Assembly (NCBI RefSeq): GCF_009727065.1
Contig: NZ_WNLP01000004.1
Span: 1 to 64,000, forward strand
Source of the DNA: Bifidobacterium canis
GTDB lineage: Bacteria; Actinomycetota; Actinomycetes; Actinomycetales; Bifidobacteriaceae
Length of the DNA stretch: 64,000 nt
Reading direction: 5' to 3'
In this document: positions 1-9,400 of the stretch, piece after piece
How the letters are laid out: each line of letters opens with the position of its first letter
Position numbering within the stretch: position 1 is the stretch's first letter
Translations under genes and position numbers: made by a program
The notes under the pieces: model-generated
Seen by the model: the letters and a program-made list of their open reading frames with translations, nothing else
Databases searched by the model: none
What the model was told of the DNA's origin: nothing

Positions 1-175
1 GGTCGTGCGCGATTGCAGACTTGATTGATCATGTCAGCCAGTGAGTGTTTTCTCTGGGGCGGAAATGATGGGACTACAATCAAACCTATAGTATTGGAAT
101 ATGTCATTTGGTGATAAATAGTCACAATCATATATCAAATAGGTTGCATCTAGTGTATTGAGAAAGGTGGATGGA

Positions 176-466
176 ATGGCGAAAGTAGTCGCAAACGTTG
201 ATGATGACGTTAAAAAGCGCGCATCTGCTCTGTATGAAGAGATGGGGTTGAGTCTCAGTTCTGCGGTCAACATGTTTCTTAAACAGTCCATTCGTGATGG
301 AGGAATGCCATTTACTCCTTCTGTGGGTAAGTATCGTGCTGATGCAGTGTATGCATCGGGGAAGAGCGTGACAGTCAAGAAAATGCCTAGAAATCCTGAA
401 ACTGGTCGCATAATTTTGCCGTCCGACTGGGATGATCCCGAGGATGATGTGTATGACAACCTCTGA
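176..466 (+). CDS. RelB/DinJ-family antitoxin
   Basis: The 96-residue product has the ribbon-helix-helix layout of type II antitoxins of the RelB/DinJ family: a short beta strand (AKVVANVDDDVKKRA), then helices with LSLSSAVNMFLKQSI. The C-terminal part, rich in Asp and Glu, would be the toxin-binding tail. An in-frame ATG lies 18 nt further upstream, but MAKVV is the usual family start. The stop codon overlaps the start of a decayed toxin ORF, as in coupled toxin-antitoxin operons. By family knowledge it binds DNA as a dimer and neutralises an mRNA-targeting toxin; here no intact partner is visible, so it may be an orphan. Confidence 0.75.
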   Translation: MAKVVANVDDDVKKRASALYEEMGLSLSSAVNMFLKQSIRDGGMPFTPSVGKYRADAVYASGKSVTVKKMPRNPETGRIILPSDWDDPEDDVYDNL

Positions 467-600
467 GTTGCGGCTATATGAGGTTTGGTTGATGTGGGTG
501 GAATTCCCCGAACATGACGAATAAGTAATCGGCAAGCCGCGCGGCAACAACGCTGTTGTTCACGTGGCCGATAGCAATATCAGATATGCCGAGGATATTG
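453..600 (+). pseudogene. Remnant of a PemK/MazF-like toxin gene
   Basis: An ATG overlapping the antitoxin stop opens a frame reading MTTSELRLYEVWLMWVEFPE, which resembles the start of PemK/MazF-like growth-inhibitor toxins. A TAA stop interrupts it near 522. The same frame then continues with VIGKPRGNNAVVHVADSN, like the GKPRP...VVL segment of that family, and soon stops again. No single added base restores a full toxin, so this is real decay and not one of the simple indels seen elsewhere in the window. The exact family is inferred from a short stretch. Confidence 0.5.
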
Positions 601-782
601 CATCGTGACAATTCCAACAGATCATTCTTGAAGTAGAGAAAAACTCATTCTCAGGGTGGAGGCAACTCAAGAAATACTCAGAGATTCATTCCGACGCCGT
701 ATGTGCAGCACCGGCGTTTCTTCGTAATCTGAAAACCATCAGAAGAAAGCAACGAAAAAACGTTGGAATGAAAGGAATAACA

Positions 783-908
783 ATGGGTATCTTGAAGATG
801 ATCCTCGGTTTCGACTCCGCGGCCACCGGCGTGCCGGTCACCACGATGAACTCGGCTGCCACGATCTCGATGATGAACGACATGGCGGAGCAGCAGACGA
901 AGGCGTGA
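783..908 (+). CDS. Small hypothetical protein upstream of luxS (41 aa)
   Basis: A 41-codon ORF (start [16 protein letters not shown]) is preceded by a purine-rich AAAGGAA about 6 nt before ATG. The peptide begins with a short amphipathic or hydrophobic stretch, is rich in Ala, Thr and Met, and ends KA. It ends about 100 nt before luxS on the same strand. I do not recognise a family. It could be a genuine small membrane-associated or secreted peptide, or a chance ORF; only the ribosome site and position favour a gene. Confidence 0.35.
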   Translation: MGILKMILGFDSAATGVPVTTMNSAATISMMNDMAEQQTKA

Positions 909-1005
909 ACGCGTTCCTCGTCAGGCGCGGCGATACACTATGTACTGCGCAACATACCAGCGCGAACATTGCCTATTGCATGCACCGCCTGAAAGGGGAG
1001 AGCAC

Positions 1006-1500
1006 ATGGCTGAAGAACAGCAGAACAAACCAGTCGTTGAAAGTTTCCAACTCGACCACACCAAGGTAAAGGCGCCTTACGTTCGCTATATCGACACTGA
1101 GACCGGTCCTCACGGTGACGTGATCTCCAACTATGACCTGCGACTTGTGCAGCCGAACGAGAACGCGATCCCGACCGGCGGCCTGCACACCATCGAACAT
1201 ACCATCGCCGTGTTGCTGCGCGAACGCGTCCCCGGTTATATTGATTGCTCGCCGTTCGGCTGCCGCACCGGATTCCACCTGCTGACCTGGGGCGAGCACT
1301 CCACCGAAGAAGTGGCGAAAGCACTCAGGGAGTCCTTGGAATTCATCGCTTATGAAGCGACGTGGGATGACGTTCCTGCCACGACGATCGAGAGCTGCGG
1401 CAACTACCGCGATCACAGCCTGTTCACTGCGAAGGAATGGGCAAAAGACATTCTTGCCAAGGGCATCAGCTCCGACCCGTTCGAGCGTAAGCTGGTCTGA
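1006..1500 (+). CDS. luxS: S-ribosylhomocysteine lyase LuxS
   Basis: LuxS cleaves S-ribosylhomocysteine to homocysteine and DPD, the precursor of autoinducer-2, in the activated-methyl cycle. The 164-residue product has the metal motif HTIEH (residues 61-65), the catalytic-region cysteine in SPFGCRTGF (about Cys86), and [10 protein letters not shown] with the third metal ligand Cys131. Length is typical. The start MAEEQQNK is preceded by AAAGGGGAG at good spacing; an upstream in-frame ATG at 940 lacks this support. It lies alone between a 41-codon ORF and a repeat-rich intergenic region. metK, which acts in the same methyl cycle, is in this window at about 62.5 kb but is not linked. Confidence 0.95.
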   Translation: MAEEQQNKPVVESFQLDHTKVKAPYVRYIDTETGPHGDVISNYDLRLVQPNENAIPTGGLHTIEHTIAVLLRERVPGYIDCSPFGCRTGFHLLTWGEHSTEEVAKALRESLEFIAYEATWDDVPATTIESCGNYRDHSLFTAKEWAKDILAKGISSDPFERKLV

Positions 1501-1527
1501 GTATTCGCGAGCATACCGTTTCGCCGT

Positions 1528-1693
1528 TTTGACCAACAGATTTGCTGTTTTATCACATATTTCACCTGTTATATGAGTAATAACAGCAAAATAATCTGAC
1601 AAAGCGGCGAAACTACTGCTTATTTGCCGTTTTTACTATTGGTTTTGCTGATTTGTCAGATAGATTTGCCGTTCTGGCAAAGATTCTGACAAA
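1528..1693. repeat. Cluster of four ~22-bp repeats in alternating orientation
   Basis: The AT-rich spacer after luxS holds four related copies of a unit close to TTTGTCAGATNNATTTGCCG plus TT: forward at about 1528-1549 and 1652-1673, and inverted at 1582-1603 and 1672-1693. The last two touch and form an inverted pair. A partial copy (TTTGCCGTTTTT) sits near 1622. Copies match at roughly 14-17 of 22 positions by eye. Operators, a decayed mobile element or structured RNA are all possible. Confidence 0.6.
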
Positions 1694-1763
1694 TTGGTTA
1701 CGTACACGAATTATTTATTGAATTACTTATTCTGCAACATCGCATATTGTCGAGGAGTCAAAG

Positions 1764-2288
1764 ATGCAAGAAACTGCCGGAAGGCGTTTTCGCCATGCAA
1801 CGATGAGGGATTACCCTCAAATGGAACGCATCTATGAACATGCACGTGAGCTCATGGCGCGCAATGGCAATCCCACGCAGTGGGGGCACACGTTCCCTCG
1901 ACCCGAAGTGGTCAAAGACGACATCGTGAACCATCGTGCGATGCTGCTCGTCGACAAAGCCAATGGCAAAGAGCGCATTCTGGCACAATTCGCGTTGTGC
2001 CCAGGCGAAGACCCCACATACAAGCACATCGAGGGCGCGTGGCTCGACGATGACGCCTATGTGACCATCCACCGCATCGCGTCCGCCGGCGTGGTGCGCC
2101 ACGCGGCACGCGAATGCATCGAATGGGCGCTCAAACACTACGGCAACGTGCGCGTCGACACACACCCGAACAACAAGGCCATGCAACACGTGCTCACCAG
2201 TTGCGGTTTCGCACGGTGCGGTCTCATTCAGCTGCTCGACCGCGACACAGACACGACGCGCATCGCCTACCAGCGTCACGAATGGTGA
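1764..2288 (+). CDS. GNAT-family N-acetyltransferase
   Basis: This 174-residue protein has the GNAT layout: an N-terminal RHATMRDYPQMERIYEHAR segment (beta1-alpha1), a central sheet with IHRIASAGVVRHAARECIEW corresponding to the acetyl-CoA binding motif A region, then VRVDTHPNNKAMQHVLTSCG followed by FARCG, the typical beta5-alpha4 end. GNAT enzymes move an acetyl group from acetyl-CoA to an amine; the substrate cannot be told from sequence. An AGGAG lies about 9 nt before ATG. It stands alone between the repeat cluster and alr. Confidence 0.85.
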   Translation: MQETAGRRFRHATMRDYPQMERIYEHARELMARNGNPTQWGHTFPRPEVVKDDIVNHRAMLLVDKANGKERILAQFALCPGEDPTYKHIEGAWLDDDAYVTIHRIASAGVVRHAARECIEWALKHYGNVRVDTHPNNKAMQHVLTSCGFARCGLIQLLDRDTDTTRIAYQRHEW

Positions 2289-2339
2289 TTTGAGTCCGGA
2301 TCCAAGCCCCCATACCTACGAAAGCGACGCCATGAAGTC

Positions 2340-3722
2340 ATGCGAGCGGTACACAATGGAGCCATGAGCTTGAGTGCACTGCCACAGTGGCAATTTTCTT
2401 CCGAACAAGGCGAACGAAACTATCTTCAGGCGCTACGCGAATACCCCGCGCAGATCATCGTGGACTTGGCGACGCTGCGAGACAACATGCGCCACTTGGT
2501 GAACGTGGTGAATCAGGAGGGCGGCCCCACTCAGGTGATGGGCGTGGTGAAGGCGGACGCCTACGGGCACGGACTCATACCAACGGCGTTGGCGGCTCTC
2601 GCCGGTGGCGCCACATGGCTTGGCGTGGCTCAGGCTCGCGAGGCGCTCGCATTGCGCGCCGCGGGCATCGGCGTCGACCGCGCCCGCATTCTCACATGGG
2701 TGAACAATCCTCTGCGCGCACCCTACGAAGAGCTTATTGAGCAGGACGTTGATCTGTCGGTTGCCACGATGACCGCATTGCACCGCATTGAGCAGGCCGC
2801 CCGCGCAGTGGGCAAGCCTGCTCGCGTGCACATCAAGGTCGACACCGGCTTCGGCAGGAACGGGTTCACACTCGAGCAGATCGACGAGGCCATCGACGCC
2901 CTGCTTCCGCTGGCACAGGAGGGCGTGTTCGAGATCGTCGGCCAATGGAGCCATCTCGCCGTCGCCGACGCTCCCGACGTCAGCGAATTCGTTGACGAAA
3001 CCGACACCCAGATCGCCACATTCGAAGAGTTCACCGAACGGCTCAACGCGCGTGGCATCACCCCGCAGATCCGCCACTTGGCGAACACGGCTGCCACACT
3101 GAGCAGACCGCAGATCCACTATGACTTGGTGCGCCCCGGCGTCGCGCTGTACGGCTACGAAGCAGACCCCGCGATGGGCACGCCGTCGCAATACCAGCTC
3201 AAGCCGGCCATGACGCTGCAGGCGCAGTTGAGCTCGGTGAAGACAGTCGATGCAGGCGAGGGGCTCTCATACGGCCGCGTCTACGTGACCGACAAGCGCA
3301 CGAGCGCGGCTATCATTCCGGTCGGCTACGCGGACGGCATCCACCGCTCCGCTTCCGGATTCAACGAACTCGGCGCCAAGCACGTGAACAAGCTCGGCGG
3401 GCCGGTTCGCGTGATGACCGCGGACGGCGCGAAGATCATGCACGTGAGCGGACGCGTGTGCATGGACCAGTTCATCATCGACCTGCACGACGATGCCGAA
3501 CGGCTGAACGTGCACATCGGCGACACGGTGGAACTGTTCGGCCCGGGCCGCGGCGCCGACTATTTGGAACCGAACGCCGACGACTGGGCTCAGGCCGCCG
3601 ACACGATCAGCTATGAGATCTTCACCTGCCTGCGCAACCGCATCCCACATCTCTACCTCAACGCCTACGAGACGTTGAGCGACGAAGACATAGCCAAGCT
3701 CGACCAATCCACGCTGCTGTAA
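2340..3722 (+). CDS. alr: Alanine racemase
   Basis: Alr interconverts L- and D-alanine with PLP, supplying D-alanine for peptidoglycan. The PLP lysine lies in VVKADAYGHG (about residue 71 from this start) and the second catalytic tyrosine region and C-terminal domain are seen as GEGLSYGRVYVT, VGYADG and SGRVCMDQF. The 460-residue length is rather long because of the N-terminus; an alternative ATG at 2364 (MSLSALPQW) would shorten it by eight residues. Neither start has a clear ribosome site. The gene is monocistronic, with a 170-nt spacer before dnaG. Confidence 0.93.
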   Translation: MRAVHNGAMSLSALPQWQFSSEQGERNYLQALREYPAQIIVDLATLRDNMRHLVNVVNQEGGPTQVMGVVKADAYGHGLIPTALAALAGGATWLGVAQAREALALRAAGIGVDRARILTWVNNPLRAPYEELIEQDVDLSVATMTALHRIEQAARAVGKPARVHIKVDTGFGRNGFTLEQIDEAIDALLPLAQEGVFEIVGQWSHLAVADAPDVSEFVDETDTQIATFEEFTERLNARGITPQIRHLANTAATLSRPQIHYDLVRPGVALYGYEADPAMGTPSQYQLKPAMTLQAQLSSVKTVDAGEGLSYGRVYVTDKRTSAAIIPVGYADGIHRSASGFNELGAKHVNKLGGPVRVMTADGAKIMHVSGRVCMDQFIIDLHDDAERLNVHIGDTVELFGPGRGADYLEPNADDWAQAADTISYEIFTCLRNRIPHLYLNAYETLSDEDIAKLDQSTLL

Positions 3723-3878
3723 ACTCGTGCGTTTCCGCACGGTTCGTCACCGGTGAGCGGGCGCGCAACAGAGCAACGCTGCATAGCTGACTGAGGCGGC
3801 GCGCGGGAATCGCCGTGCGCCGCTAACGTATGCATGGATTTTCCCGCAACCGCTCTATTCAAAACCGACCGCTGCTGA

Positions 3879-3884
3879 TAAGAT
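3879..3884 (+). promoter_or_regulatory. Putative -10 box of dnaG (leaderless start)
   Basis: TAAGAT is spaced seven nt from the dnaG ATG, so transcription would begin at or next to the A of the start codon. No ribosome-binding sequence is visible between it and ATG. Leaderless mRNAs are common in actinobacteria. The matching -35 element is weak. Confidence 0.4.
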
Positions 3885-3891
3885 ACCGCTC

Positions 3892-5970
3892 ATGGCCGGG
3901 ATGATTAAGAAAGAAGACATAGAACGAGTACGAAACGCAGCGGATCTCTATGACATCGTCTCCGCCACAGTCGCCCTCAAGCCTTCTGGCGTAGGCGCAT
4001 ACGTGGGTTTATGCCCATTCCATGACGAGCGCACGCCGAGTTTCAACGTGCGCCCCTCCGTCGGCTCCTGGCACTGCTTCGGCTGCGGCCGCGGCGGTGA
4101 CGTGTTCAAATTCGTGGAGGAAGAGGAGAACATCGACTTCCGCGAGGCAGTGGAACTGCTTGCCGACAAATACCATATCGAGCTGCATTACGAGAACAAC
4201 GGCAATGACTCCAAGCAGCACAAGGGCACGAAACGCGCTCGTTTGCTGGAAGCCAACGAGGAGGCGCAGCGCTTCTTCGAAAGCCAGATCCTCACCGAGG
4301 AGGCTCTGCCCGCACGCAAACTGCTCGCCGGCCGCAACTTCTCGCAGCAGGATTGCGCACACTTCGGCTGCGGCTACGCGCCGCAAGGCTGGGATAACCT
4401 CGTGCGCCACCTAGCCGACAAAGGCTTCACCCAGCAGGAGATGCTCGACGCCGGGCTTGCACGTCAAGGTGCGCGCGGCGTTTACGACTACTTCCGCGGC
4501 CGTGCCACATGGCCCATCCGCGATTCAACCGGCCGCACGCTCGGCTTCGGCGCACGCAAGCTCTACGATGACGATTCGATCAACGCCAAATACATCAACA
4601 CGCCCGACACGCAGCTCTACCACAAGAACCAAGTGCTCTACGGCATCGATCTGGCCAAACCGCAGATCGTCAAGAAACGTCAGGTGGTGATCGTCGAGGG
4701 TTACACCGACGTGATGGCCATGCATTTGGCCGGCGTCGACACCGCCGTCGCCACCTGCGGCACCGCATTCGGCGCGGAACACGCGAAGATCGTGCGCCGC
4801 CTGATCGCCGACGACTCATTGGGAGCCGTGAACCTGACCGGCCCATTGCATGTGGAAGGCCAGCCGTTGAGCTCGCGCATCGTGTTCACGTTCGACGGCG
4901 ATGCGGCAGGGCAGAAAGCCGCCCTGCACGCTTTCGGTCTCGACTCGTCGTTCCAGACGCAAACCTTCGTGGCAGTGGCAGACAACAACCTGGATCCATG
5001 CGATCTGCGCATCGAACGCGGCGATGATGCGTTGCGTGCGCTCGTCGCCAACGCCGTGCCATTGTTCGACTTCGTGATCAACGTGGCCATACGCCGGTTC
5101 GACACCTCATACACCACCGGTCAGATGGGCGCCGTCAAAGCGGTTGCGCCGCTGATCGCGCGCATCAAAGACGAGAGTCTGCTCGACATTTATTCGCGTA
5201 AGGCGGCACGGCAGATCGGCGTCGACCTCGACATCATGCAGCGTGAAGTGCGATCCGCTCGCCGCGCCCAACATGTGCGCAGCGAAGACGCCTATGTGTC
5301 TCGCCAGCGCACCTATGAGCGTGCTCCCGAGGAGCCACGCATGGACGAGTCACGAGTCCGGCAGATCGAGCACAACAACGCACAATCACAAAGTTTCTTC
5401 CGCATTGACGACCGCGTGTTCATCACCGAAATGCAGTTCATGGCGGTGCTCGTGCAAATGCCGCGCGCCATCAACACCGAACTGTTCAATGCGCTGACAG
5501 TGCACTGCTTCGCCACCCCCGTGTTTCAAACGCTGTTCGAAGCGGTCGAATCAATCGGAGGTCTGCCGCAGGAACCCACGTCGCCGGGGCAGTGGATCCA
5601 CGCACTGACCAAGGCGGGAGGTCCGATGCTCGCTCCGGTCATCACCGAACTGGCCGTCATGACTCTGCCCTTGAACGAGAAGACGCCGAATAGCGGGCAG
5701 AACGACTCCGGACGCACGGCAGCCGGCGAGCAAAACAACCAGGCGGCCGCCCCGATGCCGGAGGCGAGTGCCGCGCAACGCCAGTATGCGAACCAGCTGA
5801 CCGCCAGCCTGATCGACACCGGCTACATGCGTCGCATCGGCATGCTCAAGCACAAGGCGAACCGTGCCACGAACACGCACGACAAGATCGAACTGCTCGG
5901 AGCGATCACCGATGTTGAGCTCGAGCGCAAGAATCTGCAATCGCAGATCTTCGGCTCAGCAGCAGGATGA
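3892..5970 (+). CDS. dnaG: DNA primase
   Basis: DnaG makes RNA primers at the replication fork. The 692-residue product has an N-terminal CHC2 zinc finger (Cys41, His44, Cys62, Cys65), a catalytic core, and a TOPRIM domain with VIVEGYTDVMAMH (Glu about residue 269) and FTFDGDAAG (about 334). The C-terminal part (about 430-692), which would bind helicase, is variable and contains a low-complexity linker (about 585-630). No Shine-Dalgarno site precedes ATG, but TAAGAT lies at 3879-3884, seven nt before it, suggesting a leaderless mRNA. It reads alone and is followed by a transporter gene 170 nt on. Confidence 0.95.
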   Translation: MAGMIKKEDIERVRNAADLYDIVSATVALKPSGVGAYVGLCPFHDERTPSFNVRPSVGSWHCFGCGRGGDVFKFVEEEENIDFREAVELLADKYHIELHYENNGNDSKQHKGTKRARLLEANEEAQRFFESQILTEEALPARKLLAGRNFSQQDCAHFGCGYAPQGWDNLVRHLADKGFTQQEMLDAGLARQGARGVYDYFRGRATWPIRDSTGRTLGFGARKLYDDDSINAKYINTPDTQLYHKNQVLYGIDLAKPQIVKKRQVVIVEGYTDVMAMHLAGVDTAVATCGTAFGAEHAKIVRRLIADDSLGAVNLTGPLHVEGQPLSSRIVFTFDGDAAGQKAALHAFGLDSSFQTQTFVAVADNNLDPCDLRIERGDDALRALVANAVPLFDFVINVAIRRFDTSYTTGQMGAVKAVAPLIARIKDESLLDIYSRKAARQIGVDLDIMQREVRSARRAQHVRSEDAYVSRQRTYERAPEEPRMDESRVRQIEHNNAQSQSFFRIDDRVFITEMQFMAVLVQMPRAINTELFNALTVHCFATPVFQTLFEAVESIGGLPQEPTSPGQWIHALTKAGGPMLAPVITELAVMTLPLNEKTPNSGQNDSGRTAAGEQNNQAAAPMPEASAAQRQYANQLTASLIDTGYMRRIGMLKHKANRATNTHDKIELLGAITDVELERKNLQSQIFGSAAG

Positions 5971-6140
5971 GTGCTGACGGAAATAATATTTCGAAAAAGG
6001 TCGGGAGCAAAGCGCAGTGTTTGCAAGCTGAAATCACCGAAACACTTGGAAATGGTCGGCAAAACGGCACACTATCGCCGCAATGGTAAGCGTACGTAGT
6101 GTAAACTAATAGAGTTTTCCAAGTGATTTCGGAGGAGTGA

Positions 6141-7334
6141 ATGCGACATCGAGTGGTAGCATTCCTGCGCGGCGAGACTATTCTCGTGGTCGCCACAATA
6201 CTCGCGTTGATCTCCTGTATCATCATCCCGCCCGACTGGCACTACCGCGAATACGTGCATGTGAGCACCATCGCGCAGCTCATCTGCCTGATGCTCGTGG
6301 TGTGCGGACTGCAACGCGTGGGCGTGTTCCGCATCATCGGCGCGAAGCTGCTCGAGCATGTGAGCACAGCGCGCGGGTTGGTGCTCACACTGATATCACT
6401 CACATTCTTCTCGTCGATGCTCATCACCAACGACGTCGCACTGCTCACGTTCGTGCCGTTCGCGCTCGCCGTGCTCAAGATGGCGCGCATGGAAGACCGC
6501 GCGATCCTCGTGTGCACGTTGATGACGATCGGCGCGAACACCGGCAGTATGCTCACGCCTATCGGCAACGCGCACAATCTGTATTTCAAAGCGCTGACCG
6601 GCATGTCAACAGGGCACTTCCTCGCGGTGATGGGGCCTTATAGCGCGTTGTCTGCGGTCATGCTCGTCGCGATCACCTGCATCGTGTTCCGCGGTCGCAA
6701 GATCGAAGGCATCCGCGGCATGGACAGCAAGTCGATCGAACACGGCGTGCTCGCCCCTGACGCCTCCAAACCGCAGCCGGACGAGATCCATGTGACCGGC
6801 TACGGCGCCGGTTATGGCGGTTGGCGAGTCGTCGTCTACGCCATCACCTTCCTCGTCTGCGTGCTCGCGGTCAGCGATCTGATCCCGATCTGGGTGATGT
6901 GCGTGATCGTGTTCATCGTCATGCTCGTGTGCGACCGCAAGTCGTTCCGCCACTGTGACTGGGGTCTGCCGCTCACGTTCATCATGTTCTTCATCTTCAT
7001 CGGCAACATGCGCCGCGTGCCGGAATTCGCCGCGCTCGCACAGCAGTGCGTCGGCAGTCATCCGCTCGGCGTGGCGATCGGCTTCAGCCAGATCATCTCC
7101 AACGTGCCGACCTCGCTGCTGCTCGCCGGATTCTCGAACCAATACGTGCCGCTCATCATCGGCACGAACATCGGCGGCATGGGTACGCTCATCGCATCGA
7201 TGGCGTCGCTTGTCACTTACAAGAACTTCACGAAGATGTATCCCGACCGCAAAGGCAAGTACCTGACCGAATACACCGCCTTCTGCTTCCTGTTCGTGGC
7301 CGTGCTGTTCGGGTTGAGCTGCATCATCGAATAA
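6141..7334 (+). CDS. SLC13/ArsB-like ion transporter (membrane protein)
   Basis: This 397-residue polytopic protein has about ten hydrophobic segments in two halves, the layout of the ion-transporter superfamily (ArsB, CitMHS, DASS). The first half holds LITNDVALLTFVPFAL and IGANTGSMLTPIGNAHNLYF, matching the family's (S/T)ND and hairpin motifs; the second holds FSQIISNVPTSLLLAG and GTNIGGMGTLIASMASLVTY, the equivalent repeat. The substrate cannot be fixed: arsenite, citrate or another dicarboxylate, or sodium are all possible. A strong GGAGGAG site precedes ATG at 6141. It is followed by an LtrA-like gene, with no clear operon link. Confidence 0.8.
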   Translation: MRHRVVAFLRGETILVVATILALISCIIIPPDWHYREYVHVSTIAQLICLMLVVCGLQRVGVFRIIGAKLLEHVSTARGLVLTLISLTFFSSMLITNDVALLTFVPFALAVLKMARMEDRAILVCTLMTIGANTGSMLTPIGNAHNLYFKALTGMSTGHFLAVMGPYSALSAVMLVAITCIVFRGRKIEGIRGMDSKSIEHGVLAPDASKPQPDEIHVTGYGAGYGGWRVVVYAITFLVCVLAVSDLIPIWVMCVIVFIVMLVCDRKSFRHCDWGLPLTFIMFFIFIGNMRRVPEFAALAQQCVGSHPLGVAIGFSQIISNVPTSLLLAGFSNQYVPLIIGTNIGGMGTLIASMASLVTYKNFTKMYPDRKGKYLTEYTAFCFLFVAVLFGLSCIIE

Positions 7335-7487
7335 TCGGCGAATAGTCAACGTAAGCTCTCATTAGACAAAGTAATGCAGCTTTGTCGAAAAATTGGCGTG
7401 GGCAACTCGCCAATGGAGAAGATTTTCCCCACGCTGTGCTGCATTGTGCTTTGCTGAACAATGGAGAAAATGGTACGGGAGGCTCGC

Positions 7488-8668
7488 ATGAGTGAGAAGA
7501 GAGCGGCCGAAGCGGTCGGCCAAGTCAGAGAACAGCACGTGGAACTGATCGAACTGTTCTACGATCTGATCTATGTGTATGCGATCTCACGCATGACCCT
7601 GCTCATCGAAGAGCCGGAGCACGGGGTGATCGCCCCTCCGCGTTCTACAGCTACATAGTCGTCGCCTGCGTCATCATCCAGTCGTGGCTTTATTTGACGA
7701 ATTATGTGAACCGCTACGGCACGTGGACATGGTGGGAGTACTTGTTCACGTCAATAGACATGTTGGCCACGCTCTACTTGGTCAATACGTTGTCGGTAGC
7801 CTCCGACTGGGACGGCGTGGCCGGCACATACAACCTCGCGATGGTCGTGTCGCTGGCCTGTGTGTGGGCGATGTATTTCATCCGCACGCGCGTAGGGTGT
7901 CGTGATGCGCGCGCCGCACGCAACTCGTGCATCATCCTCGCCATCGTCATTGCCTTGTATGCCGTCACCTATGTGGGCGCCATCAACCATGTGCATTGGA
8001 TGATCGTCGGCTTCGGCGCGTTCACCACCGTCGTCGGCATGTTCCTGCCGTTCTTCATTCGCGGTGACTTCGACGCGAGCATCATCAGTTTCCCGCACCT
8101 TGCGGAACGGTTCGAACTGCTCACCATCATCACGTTCGGCGAGAGCGTGGTCGGCATGACGCGCTTCTTCGACGTGCATCAGCTCTCGTTGCTGCCCATT
8201 CTCATTTTCGCGGTCATGCTGCTGATGTTCGGCTGCTACGTCATCCAGATGCATGTGCTGTGCAACCACCATCGCGTCGACCGCGCGCTGCGGCTCATGT
8301 TCACGCACTATTTCATCGTCATCGCCATCAACTTGGTGACGGTCGGGTTCGAACTGCTCAACAACAGCGAGTCGAACCGCATGTTCGTCGCATTGCTGAC
8401 CATCTGCGCGCTCGCCGTGTTCTACATCTCGATCTACGCGAACAGCGGGTACTATTTCAACGACCTCGCTTTCACTCTCAACGACGGCATTATCTCCGCC
8501 GTGTCGCTGGTCATCGGCGGCGTGCTCATGGTGCTGCTGCGCGATTCGAACATCGGCATGATGTGTGGACTGCTCGTGCCGGTGATCTGCAACTTCGTGA
8601 TGCTGCTACGCAAGGGACTACACTGGCAGCATGAGCATGCAGAGCACAGCGCCGAAATCGCGCACTAG
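7488..8668 (+). CDS. LtrA-like low-temperature-requirement membrane protein (frame interrupted)
   Basis: The N-terminal part contains HVELIELFYDLIYVYAISRM, the hallmark of the low temperature requirement A (LtrA) family; the rest has about ten membrane helices and FGESVVGMTRFFDV. The frame breaks at the C run 7633-7636: adding one C gives GVIAPSAFYSYIVVACVI and one protein of about 393 residues. As given, the sequence yields a short N-terminal piece and a separate 324-residue piece. The start at 7488 has GGGAGG upstream. The function of LtrA proteins is poorly known. The 3' end overlaps the next gene by 38 nt. The indel is probably a sequence error. Confidence 0.75.
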
Positions 8669-9329
8669 AACCACCAGAACGGCAGCCCCGAAGATCACTC
8701 CGCGCACGCGCACACCGAAACTGGCGGAAACGCGATTGTTCGCGCTGGAGAGTGAAGGGAATTATGATTCCCGCCGCTTCTTCGACCAGCACGCCGACGG
8801 TGAGACGCTCGATGCCACGCTAGGCACATTCCTGGACTGCTCGTTCGAAGACATGAGTGCTGGCGCTCTCGTGCTCGATCAAGCGCATGTGAGCGAAACC
8901 TCACTCTCCGGTTGCGGACTCGCGCGCCTGCACATGGTGGGCGCGCTGCTCGCGGACTGCTCGCTGACCGGTTGCCGGCTGGGTTCAGTGGACGCGATGG
9001 AGTCGGTGCTGCGCTCGGTCGAGTTCAAGGACTGCCGCATCGGTTATTTGAATCTGCGTGACGCGAAGTGGCGCGATGTGCGCTTCGAGAACTGTGCTAT
9101 AGACGAATTCGACGGTGTGGGCGCGCAATTGACGCGGCTGTCGTTCGCCGGCTGCCAGATCAACTCGATCAATCTGCAGCATGCCACGGTGAGCAACGTG
9201 GACCTGCGCGACGCTCGACTCGCACGCATAGAAGGCGTCGAATACTTGCGTGGCACTACGATGTCGCTCGATCAGATCGCAGACCTCGCAGCCGCTTTCG
9301 CCGAAAGTCTCGGCATTCGCACGCTCTAG
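8631..9329 (+). CDS. Pentapeptide-repeat protein
   Basis: The 232-residue product has a basic, Thr/Arg-rich N-terminus (residues 1-35), then from about 60 to 205 a run of A(D/N)LXX-like repeats with small and hydrophobic residues every five positions (CSLTGCRLGSVDAMESVLRS; FKDCRIGYLNLRDAKWRDVR; INLQHATVSNVDLRDARL). Such repeats fold as a right-handed beta helix. Some pentapeptide proteins protect DNA gyrase, but most have no known role and nothing here points to one. The start overlaps the end of the LtrA-like gene, suggesting translation coupling or a shared message. Confidence 0.8.
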   Translation: MSMQSTAPKSRTRTTRTAAPKITPRTRTPKLAETRLFALESEGNYDSRRFFDQHADGETLDATLGTFLDCSFEDMSAGALVLDQAHVSETSLSGCGLARLHMVGALLADCSLTGCRLGSVDAMESVLRSVEFKDCRIGYLNLRDAKWRDVRFENCAIDEFDGVGAQLTRLSFAGCQINSINLQHATVSNVDLRDARLARIEGVEYLRGTTMSLDQIADLAAAFAESLGIRTL

Positions 9330-9388
9330 TGCGCACTTTTTAGCTAGTCCCCACTATGTGTGGGTGCGGTCGTGTTGTGGGGAGTATC

Positions 9389-9394
9389 TATACT
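9389..9394 (+). promoter_or_regulatory. Putative -10 box of the YbaK-like gene (leaderless start)
   Basis: TATACT ends six nt before ATG 9401, so transcription would start on or beside the initiation codon. The nearest purine-rich stretch, GGGGAG, is about 16 nt from ATG, too far for a normal ribosome site. The -35 region is not clear. Confidence 0.4.
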
Positions 9395-9400
9395 CAAAAC

